Positions 7,271-13,239 of a stretch of 36,187 nucleotides of DNA are shown in pieces. The stretch is from assembly GCA_009777445.1 (NCBI GenBank), contig WRLV01000014.1:1-36187 (forward strand), read 5' to 3'. Within the stretch, counting starts at the first letter, position 1; each line of letters starts with the position of its first letter. The notes under the pieces were generated by a model. The model ran no database searches. It had not been told where the DNA came from and saw only the letters and a list, made by a program, of their open reading frames with translations. The DNA is from Oscillospiraceae bacterium. Its GTDB lineage: Bacteria > Bacillota > Clostridia > Oscillospirales > Ruminococcaceae. A program made the position numbers and the translations under genes.

Positions 7271-9409
7271 ATGAAAAAACTCAATAAGAAGAGTGCTAAA
7301 AAATCGCTTAACCGAAAAACCGCCAACAAAGCTCAACGTCTCAAAAAACGCAGAGGTGGAGCTTCTAAATCACGTAATTCGGGGGCGGCGGCTTGTTTTG
7401 AGGCCGTGGTTACACGCGGCGGCGGAACATTTGGGTTTATTAAGCCTATTGGCGGCTCTCCATCTGCCACCGGCGGCTCGCCGGAGTTGTTTGTTCGCCG
7501 TCGAAATCTTTTGGGGGCGGTGACGGGCGATATTGTGTTGGCGCGAATTATTCCGGGTGTGCAGGATAAAAACGGGCAGGAAAATCGCACGGCTGAGGTG
7601 GTTAAGTTGCTTCGCCCGAGCGAAAACCCTATGTTCGGGGTAATTGTCATTCCACCCGAAACATCTGAATTATTCCTCTTGCCCGATGGATTTTTTGCTT
7701 CACCTTTAAGAATCGGCAGTTGGGGCAAAAATAAAATCGCGCCCGGCGATAAGGTTAAATTTAAAATCAGCAAACGTGGTGAGAGATATAGCGACCATGT
7801 TGTCGATATAATTTGTGTTTACGGTGACTCACAACTCGCTCGCGTGTCGGTGGAAGCTTATCTTGAAGAAAAACAAATTCCCACCGTTTTTGTTCAGGCG
7901 GTTAAAGACGAAGCCACACAAGTCATGAAACGCGGAATAAACCCCGGCGAAATTGAAGAGCGTTTGGATTTAAGAGGGCAGAGAATATTCACAATAGACG
8001 GCTCTGACACGAAAGATATTGATGATGCGATTAGCATAGAAAAAACCGAACACGGCTATCGCCTTGGGGTTCATATTGCCGATGTTTCTTATTACGTTAA
8101 ACAGGGTAGCGAATTAGACAAAGAAGCCCTTAAAAGAGGAAACAGTGTGTATATTGCCGACATGGTTTTGCCGATGTTGCCTAAGGAATTGTCAAACGGA
8201 ATTTGCTCACTTAATCCGTGTGAGGACAGGTTGGCACTCTCTTGCCTTATGAATATTTCAAATGCAGGTGAACTTTTAGAGTTTGACTTTAAGAAAACCG
8301 TTATCAAGTCGCTGTTGCAGGGGGTTTACAGCGAAATAAACAGCATAATTGAGAAAAAAGAAAGCCCTGACATTACAAAAAAATATAAAGAGATTATGCA
8401 AGATATTGAACACGCAACAACCCTTGCCGCAACGCTGAAGGCTAAACGTGAATCACGCGGGGCGCCGTCTTTAAATACCATAGAAAGTAAGATTATTTGC
8501 GCCCCCGATGGGCGATGTGTCGAAATTAAAAACCGCGAAATGTCTACAGCCGAAAACATTATAGAAGAATTTATGTTGATGGCGAACACCGCCGCCGCAC
8601 GGCTTGCGGGAGAGAACGTTCTGCCATTTGCCTACCGTGTTCACGAGCCGCCCACTGCCGAAAAATTAGAGGTTTTATCTGAAAGCCTTGTTTATTTAGG
8701 GGTGGACAATCTTGGCATAAACGCGAAAAGCAAAGCGGCTCATCTTGCAGCATTGCTGAAACGCCAAGAGGGCAGCGAAAAAGCGGAAATAGTCAATACT
8801 CTTGTATTACGCACTATGATGAAAGCGCGCTACAGTGAAGAGCCGTTGGGGCATTTTGGGTTGGCAACAGACGAATATGCACATTTTACCTCGCCGATAA
8901 GGCGTTATCCCGATTTGTTTATTCATAGGGTAATTTCCGCTCATATTGCCGGTGAACCTAAAGCTCAAATAGTTAAAAAATACGCTAAAATTTCGGGGGC
9001 TGTTTGTGCTAAGTCCTCCGCCGCTGAGCTTGTTGCCATTGCCGCTGAACGTGATTGCGCTAAGTTTTATATGGCAGAATATATGAGCGACAAAAAATCA
9101 CAAGAATTTGAGGGGATTGTCTCGGGCGTTATTGCAAACGGGTTCTTTGTGAGACTCGCTAACACCGTAGAAGGTAGGGTGGACATATCAACACTGCCAC
9201 CGGACGACTACACCGTTGAACACAGCTTAGCACTTAAAGGGAAAAACTCCTGCTACACAATCGGCGATAAAATAACCGTAAAATGCTCAAACGTCAACAT
9301 CCCGGCAGGTATGATAGACTTTTTGACCGGCGAGCCGCCGGTGGCAGACCGGGAAAGCTTGTCTTTAATTTGCAATAAATCACGCGCTGGCGAACCGGAG
9401 CTTTTTTAA
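7271..9409 (+). CDS. rnr: ribonuclease R
   Basis: A processive 3'-5' exoribonuclease of the RNB family that degrades structured RNA. The 712-residue product has a Lys/Arg-rich N-terminus (1-35), a cold-shock-like OB domain (about 37-95), the RNB catalytic domain with the metal-binding Asp cluster IDGSDTKDIDDA (Asp243, Asp246, Asp249, Asp251, Asp252), the FTSPIRRYPDL motif near residue 545, and a C-terminal S1 domain (about 620-690). ATG 7271 fits AGAGGA at 7259-7264 better than the adjacent TTG. In many Firmicutes smpB follows; here the accessory receiver/HipA cluster follows instead. Two copies of a coding palindrome interrupt it: residues 65-72 in the cold-shock domain and residues 686-692 near the end of S1, both apparently tolerated in frame. 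Confidence 0.94.
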   Translation: MKKLNKKSAKKSLNRKTANKAQRLKKRRGGASKSRNSGAAACFEAVVTRGGGTFGFIKPIGGSPSATGGSPELFVRRRNLLGAVTGDIVLARIIPGVQDKNGQENRTAEVVKLLRPSENPMFGVIVIPPETSELFLLPDGFFASPLRIGSWGKNKIAPGDKVKFKISKRGERYSDHVVDIICVYGDSQLARVSVEAYLEEKQIPTVFVQAVKDEATQVMKRGINPGEIEERLDLRGQRIFTIDGSDTKDIDDAISIEKTEHGYRLGVHIADVSYYVKQGSELDKEALKRGNSVYIADMVLPMLPKELSNGICSLNPCEDRLALSCLMNISNAGELLEFDFKKTVIKSLLQGVYSEINSIIEKKESPDITKKYKEIMQDIEHATTLAATLKAKRESRGAPSLNTIESKIICAPDGRCVEIKNREMSTAENIIEEFMLMANTAAARLAGENVLPFAYRVHEPPTAEKLEVLSESLVYLGVDNLGINAKSKAAHLAALLKRQEGSEKAEIVNTLVLRTMMKARYSEEPLGHFGLATDEYAHFTSPIRRYPDLFIHRVISAHIAGEPKAQIVKKYAKISGAVCAKSSAAELVAIAAERDCAKFYMAEYMSDKKSQEFEGIVSGVIANGFFVRLANTVEGRVDISTLPPDDYTVEHSLALKGKNSCYTIGDKITVKCSNVNIPAGMIDFLTGEPPVADRESLSLICNKSRAGEPELF
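7465..7484 (+). repeat. in-frame palindromic repeat (copy 1, in rnr)
   Basis: A 20-base sequence starting TGCCA and containing the hairpin CCGGCG-GCT-CGCCGG. It encodes part of SATGGSPE. Identical 20-mers occur inverted at 9327-9346 and direct at 17120-17139. Confidence 0.85.
9327..9346 (-). repeat. in-frame palindromic repeat (copy 2, in rnr, inverted)
   Basis: The exact reverse complement of the 20-mer at 7465-7484. Read on the gene's strand it encodes TGEPPVA near the RNase R C-terminus. Confidence 0.85.
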
Positions 9410-9456
9410 TCTGTGCAAAATCTGTGCAAAATTTTTGAAAAGGGGGAACTGAAAAA

Positions 9457-10290
9457 ATGAAGAAGAGTATATTAATTATTAGTGATTCAATAAATACAAA
9501 TGCCATCTTTAAAGCGGTGTTATCGTCTGATTATATAGTTGATGCAACCGACTCAACCACCGAAGCACTTGAAATTTTGGTTAAACGTCAACCGAATTTG
9601 ATTTTATCAACGCTTAATCATAAAAAGAGCAATTGCTTTGACTTTTTTGCCGACCTCAGAAAAAGAGAAGAGCCGCTAAAGTCAATTCCGGTTGTTATTA
9701 TAACCGCTAACGTTACTGCCGAAATGATTTCAAAGTCCCACAAATATGAAGTGAGTGATTTTGCTAAATTACCGGTTGAACCAATCTCGTTTTGCAGAAA
9801 AATTCAAAACGTACTATTAAAATTCGGAAAGCCTTATGAGCGGTTAGACCCCGTCACCGGGTTACACAAAAAACAGTTTGCCGAAGAACAGATTATAGAA
9901 ATGCTTAATGAAGGCAAAAAGGGCGCGCTTATGCTCATTGAAGTTGACCGCTATAGCTACGCCGGAAGTAAGGTGAGCAACAATGCCTTAAAAGCCTGCA
10001 AAGAAGCCGTAACCGATATAGTTGAAAATGAGGTAATGGTGGCTTCAACCTGCGACGGGTTTATCGTTTTCGCACCTAACCTTAAAACAAAAGCCGAGGT
10101 TGAAACTTTAGGCACGAGTATTGTTGATGCTATGTTGAAGCGTGCGAAAGAGCCGATGTATGTATCAATCGGGCTTGCCGTTTCAGAGAGACACGGTGTC
10201 GGGTATGCCGACCTTTATCAAAATTGTGACATGGGATTAGGTCTTGCACGTCAAGACGGGAAAAACAAGGCTAAGTTTTATAAGTGGTAA
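9457..10290 (+). CDS. degenerate receiver-GGDEF protein
   Basis: A 277-residue protein with a CheY-like receiver (about 1-120) and a GGDEF-like domain (about 130-277). Both are degenerate. In the receiver the phospho-acceptor position after NLILS is Thr52 rather than Asp, while the conserved Thr83 (IITAN) and Lys104 (DFAKLP) remain. The GGDEF half begins with the usual DPVTGL but its signature site reads STCDGFIVF, lacking GG[DE]EF, so diguanylate cyclase activity is unlikely. A sensor or scaffold role fits better than catalysis. GGGGGA (9442-9447) precedes ATG 9457. It begins 47 bases after rnr and is 20 bases upstream of another degenerate receiver, opening a run of five close genes. Just upstream, CTGTGCAAAAT is repeated in tandem (9411-9432). 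Confidence 0.75.
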   Translation: MKKSILIISDSINTNAIFKAVLSSDYIVDATDSTTEALEILVKRQPNLILSTLNHKKSNCFDFFADLRKREEPLKSIPVVIITANVTAEMISKSHKYEVSDFAKLPVEPISFCRKIQNVLLKFGKPYERLDPVTGLHKKQFAEEQIIEMLNEGKKGALMLIEVDRYSYAGSKVSNNALKACKEAVTDIVENEVMVASTCDGFIVFAPNLKTKAEVETLGTSIVDAMLKRAKEPMYVSIGLAVSERHGVGYADLYQNCDMGLGLARQDGKNKAKFYKW

Positions 10291-10310
10291 GCTATGGGAG
10301 GGGGCGCATC

Positions 10311-10700
10311 ATGAGTAAAAAGGTTTTGCTGATTAGCGGCGGTGTTATAGAAATCAATCGTATGAGAAGATATTTTGACCCCGGATTTTCTATAAAAGCC
10401 ACAAGCTCTGTCAAAAACGCACAGCAAGTTGTGGCGACTGAAGACATAGAGTTGGTAATCTACAGCATAGGCACTGACTTTATAGGGCTGTTCGAGTTTT
10501 ATAAAAATCTGCGACTTTCAAAGAAAACCGCAGATGTTCCCCTTATAATAATTGCCGATGATGCGGTCTTAAAACCGCTTAACGACTGTGTTGAGCTTAG
10601 AAAAACAAAGCTCATCGGTCACGCAATATCGCGCGAAAAGGCGAGAAAAGTAATTTATGAGCGGTTCGGAGAAGTCCCGCCTGAAGCGGTGACGAGTTGA
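10311..10700 (+). CDS. stand-alone degenerate receiver-like protein
   Basis: 129 residues with the alternating strand/helix pattern of a receiver domain: KKVLLISGG at the first strand, ELVIYSIG where the phospho-acceptor strand should be (no Asp at that site), and VPLIIIADD at the fourth strand. The acidic pair normally after strand 1 is also absent, so phosphorylation is unlikely. The start at 10311 is chosen for the very strong GGGAGGGGG (10296-10304), 6 bases upstream. Its TGA stop overlaps the ATG of the HipA-fold kinase by one base (TGATG), implying translational coupling and a roughly fixed ratio of the two proteins. It could be a pseudo-receiver adaptor for the kinase; that is inference. 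Confidence 0.6.
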   Translation: MSKKVLLISGGVIEINRMRRYFDPGFSIKATSSVKNAQQVVATEDIELVIYSIGTDFIGLFEFYKNLRLSKKTADVPLIIIADDAVLKPLNDCVELRKTKLIGHAISREKARKVIYERFGEVPPEAVTS

Positions 10701-11626
10701 TGGCGTGGGGTGTTGAAAATTTATTACTAATGTGTAAAGACGTTCCTGTTTTTGATGTTGGCAATGATTTAATTCTTAACGAGAGCCTTGTTCCCGGGGG
10801 CATTTTACGCAAAACCATGAACTTCAACGAATGGTTCAACACGAGATATTCGATGGGTTCAAACACATCGGCGCGGCGGTTAATGTTGCGAGCTTTCGGA
10901 ACAGACCGACACACGAAAGAAACGAACATGGTAACAAGGGCGTTGTCTTTGTCCGACTGTTATTGGCTTAAACGTTCCGACGAGTCTGTGACGTTCGCTC
11001 AAATCACGCCATATTTTAATGAGGAATGGGATGGGCGCGCCCCTTTTAAGGGCGGCGCGATTTCAACCCTGTTTGTCAACGGCGCGGCGGATAAAAAGTG
11101 GCTTAACAGCAAAACTCTGTTGAAGGTAGGCTCTTTTAAAGAAATAGAGCCTTATGAATTGTGCAATGCACTCGGAATAAAACACATTCCCGAAACGCGA
11201 CTTGTGAAAGAAGGTTTGTTAGTCACTAATTTCACCTGCGTCTATCGCTACTTTGAATCTATGGAACAGTCGGGCTTTGTTAAAGAAGGTGAAAATCCAC
11301 GCGAAAAAGCAATTAGTTTGTTTGGGGAGGCTGCCGTAACTCTTTTTGTTGTGGACTATCTTGTAGAACACGATGACAGACATTGGGGTAATTATGGGTT
11401 TATGCGCAACGCCGACACCGGCGAATATGAAGGAATGTCGCCTTATTATGATTTCGATTGGCTTTGGACAGATGGTGTAGTGCCGTTGCCACAAATCGCA
11501 GTTGAAAAATACGGCGACTTAATTTATAAAATTTGCACTGCCGCCAAAAAAGTTGCTCATAAATTTGAACACGGGGGTATAATAACTAAACGTGCTGATG
11601 AATTAATGCTTTTTGAAAGGCGGTAA
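10700..11626 (+). CDS. HipA-fold serine/threonine kinase-like protein
   Basis: 308 residues with the signatures of the HipA catalytic fold. EHDDRHWGNYGF carries the catalytic Asp226 and metal-binding Asn231 in the D-R-H-x-x-N pattern, and SPYYDFDW holds the DFD-type metal loop (Asp251). LSLSDCYWLK near residue 95 and the following region match HipA-like proteins common in Lachnospiraceae and relatives, sometimes annotated as excisionase. The N-terminal HipB-contacting domain of classical HipA (440 residues) is not evident, and no HipB-like HTH gene is adjacent. Classical HipA phosphorylates GltX; the target here is unknown. It starts in the stop codon of the degenerate receiver gene and ends 4 bases before the DUF3990 gene, so it belongs to a single transcript with them. 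Confidence 0.75.
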   Translation: MAWGVENLLLMCKDVPVFDVGNDLILNESLVPGGILRKTMNFNEWFNTRYSMGSNTSARRLMLRAFGTDRHTKETNMVTRALSLSDCYWLKRSDESVTFAQITPYFNEEWDGRAPFKGGAISTLFVNGAADKKWLNSKTLLKVGSFKEIEPYELCNALGIKHIPETRLVKEGLLVTNFTCVYRYFESMEQSGFVKEGENPREKAISLFGEAAVTLFVVDYLVEHDDRHWGNYGFMRNADTGEYEGMSPYYDFDWLWTDGVVPLPQIAVEKYGDLIYKICTAAKKVAHKFEHGGIITKRADELMLFERR

Positions 11627-11630
11627 GGCT

Positions 11631-12320
11631 ATGAGTCCATTAAAACTATATCATGCTTCAGCCGCTGTGGTTAAAAAACCGCAATGGGATTATGCGCGCG
11701 AGATTTTAAAAGACGATTTCGCCGAATTGAGAGATTTCGGCTTGGGTTTCTACACCTGCGCAGATAAAGAATATCCTCTTAAAATAGCCGCATTTCATAA
11801 TGAGACGGTCTATTTGAATGAATATGAAATAGACATTGCAAATTTAAATGTTGTCGAACTTAAACTTGACATTGAATGGCTTATCAGCATAGCATTTCAC
11901 AGGCGTGAATTTGCAGGAAGAAAGAAATACACAGAGATTAAAGAAAGATGTAGGGCATGGTTACGGGGGTTTGATATAGTAATCGGCACAATTTCAAACG
12001 ACAGGACATTCTCTGCAATAGAAGGTTTTTTAGACAACACACTGTCCGACACAACTTCTATATCAATGGTTGATGCGTCGAAATACGGCGTTCAGTATAC
12101 ATTGAAATCCGACAAAGCTTGTGAGAGATTAAAGTGGTTGAATTCATATAAGTTAACCGCTGACGAAGTTTCAAAATACAAAAAAATTTTTGAAAACGAA
12201 AAACGTGAATATTCGGGGAGAGCGGAAGAAATAAAAATAGCTCTGTATAAAAAACACGAGGGTGACTTATTGGCAACGATTATCGGGGAGGGCTTGTTTA
12301 ATGGAAGAGTACGGTTTTAA
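11631..12320 (+). CDS. DUF3990 family protein (ADP-ribosyltransferase-like)
   Basis: 229 residues resembling DUF3990. Seen: LYHAS at residues 5-9 (family YHGS), DFGLGFYTC near residue 38 (family DFGxGFY), GTISNDRTF in the middle (family GxxADDR) and YGVQYTLKSDKACERLKW toward the end (family QxxFxTxxAL). DUF3990 is thought to share the ADP-ribosyltransferase fold, with the His of the YHGS-like motif at the NAD site; enzymatic activity here is not shown. GAAAGGCGG (11616-11622) precedes ATG 11631. The gene is 4 bases after the HipA-fold kinase and overlaps the next gene by 20 bases, with that gene's GGGGAGG inside its coding sequence. DUF3990 proteins often pair with small DUF3791-type partners, suggesting a toxin-antitoxin-like unit. 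Confidence 0.7.
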   Translation: MSPLKLYHASAAVVKKPQWDYAREILKDDFAELRDFGLGFYTCADKEYPLKIAAFHNETVYLNEYEIDIANLNVVELKLDIEWLISIAFHRREFAGRKKYTEIKERCRAWLRGFDIVIGTISNDRTFSAIEGFLDNTLSDTTSISMVDASKYGVQYTLKSDKACERLKWLNSYKLTADEVSKYKKIFENEKREYSGRAEEIKIALYKKHEGDLLATIIGEGLFNGRVRF

Positions 12321-12741
12321 TAAAGACTTAGACTCATATGAGTTGGCGTGGGCTAACAATCAAGGCATTGTGTTTGAGGAATGTCAAGACTTAGGGGCAG
12401 ATGCCGTGGATTATATTACTAAGTTTATGCTAAGCGAAGTTGCCGAAAACATAGATAAAAGAGTCTATCCTTACAGCTGCGCCGGAGCGGCACCCATAAA
12501 AAGAACCGCTTATCAAAAAAACCAACCCATTAAACCTTATAGCGATAATAATCACATCAACGAGGATACATTATATTGGATAGGCTATATATACAGATAT
12601 TGGCAAAATCTGCTCGGAACATCAAGCAAGGAAATTATCAAAATTGTTCCGGTTGAAAAAGCAATGGCGTTTTACCCGGCTTGCCACTCAATGGGAAACA
12701 AAGAAGCCATTGCAAGAATGATTAATATGGTTGACAGTTGA
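12301..12741 (+). CDS. small unknown partner of the DUF3990 protein
   Basis: 146 residues, not firmly recognised. The C-terminal 50 residues (YWIGYIYRYW, then SSKEIIKI, then an MNxx-like AMAFYPACHSMG stretch) are helical and look like the small genes often found next to DUF3990, loosely DUF3791-like; this is a tentative resemblance. The start is ATG 12301 with GGGGAGG at 12285-12291; it overlaps the DUF3990 gene by 20 bases, a tight coupling expected of an antitoxin or immunity partner. The last three residues (VDS) and the stop are encoded by the heptamer repeat at 12728-12741, which also supplies the -35 box of the next promoter. It contains two Cys (Cys27-like ECQ and SCAG) but no metal-site pattern. 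Confidence 0.6.
   Translation: MEEYGFNKDLDSYELAWANNQGIVFEECQDLGADAVDYITKFMLSEVAENIDKRVYPYSCAGAAPIKRTAYQKNQPIKPYSDNNHINEDTLYWIGYIYRYWQNLLGTSSKEIIKIVPVEKAMAFYPACHSMGNKEAIARMINMVDS
12728..12741 (+). repeat. short heptamer array (copy 2)
   Basis: Two units, TGGTTGA and CAGTTGA, overlap the end of the upstream gene; TGA 12739-12741 is its stop. No hairpin module follows. Confidence 0.6.
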
Positions 12742-12759
12742 GAATTATTATGTTATACT
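12731..12759 (+). promoter_or_regulatory. yajC promoter using a repeat-derived -35
   Basis: TTGACA (12731-12736) spans the junction of two heptamers; 17-base spacer; TATACT (12754-12759) with TGT before it (extended -10). The stop codon of the upstream gene lies in the spacer. Confidence 0.75.
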
Positions 12760-12793
12760 AAATAAATTAAATATAGAACGGAGATTTAAGAAA

Positions 12794-13153
12794 ATGAATT
12801 TATTAAATAGCGTGGGCTTTTTGTTGTCCGGTGAGGGACAAGCGGCAGCTGGCAGTCCTCCCGAGGCGGGGGGTATGGGCGATGCCTTGTTCACTTTGAT
12901 TTTGCCTTTCGGAATCATGATTCTTGTGTTTTACTTCCTGTTAATCAGGCCCGAGAAGAAAAGGGCAAAAAGAGCCAAAGAGATGTTAGACAATATTCAA
13001 GTGGCTGACGAAATAGTCACCACAGGCGGCATAATCGGGAGGGTTATAAGCGTTAAAGAAGACACAATCCTGCTTGAAACAGGCTCTGACCGAACTAAAA
13101 TCAGAATCTTGAAAAATGCTGTTGCCGAAAATCGGACAGTGCATGATAGCTGA
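12794..13153 (+). CDS. yajC: YajC, preprotein translocase accessory subunit
   Basis: A 119-residue single-span membrane protein of the SecDF-YajC accessory complex. The membrane helix is at about 31-51 (ALFTLILPFGIMILVFYFLL), followed by the hallmark IRPEKKRAKRAKEMLDNI and a small beta domain with TTGGIIGRVISV. ATG 12794 follows GGAGA (12780-12784). The N-terminal 30 residues are Gly/Ala/Pro-rich and poorly conserved, as usual. secA follows after a repeat element rather than secDF, giving a Sec pair. The stop (13151-13153) lies 4 bases before the next heptamer array, so here the repeat does not provide it. Confidence 0.92.
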   Translation: MNLLNSVGFLLSGEGQAAAGSPPEAGGMGDALFTLILPFGIMILVFYFLLIRPEKKRAKRAKEMLDNIQVADEIVTTGGIIGRVISVKEDTILLETGSDRTKIRILKNAVAENRTVHDS

Positions 13154-13157
13154 CGAA

Positions 13158-13215
13158 CAATTGACAATGTACAATTGACAATTGACAATTATGGAGTCGC
13201 CTTTGGCGACGGATT
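13158..13215 (+). repeat. heptamer array plus GTCGCC hairpin (copy 3)
   Basis: Units CAATTGA, CAATGTA, CAATTGA, CAATTGA, CAATTAT (13158-13192), then hairpin GTCGCC (13196-13201), loop TTT, GGCGAC (13205-13210), then GGATTTT. It lies between yajC and secA in gene orientation. Confidence 0.9.
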
Positions 13216-13239
13216 TTATTTAAGAAGGACAATTTTTAT

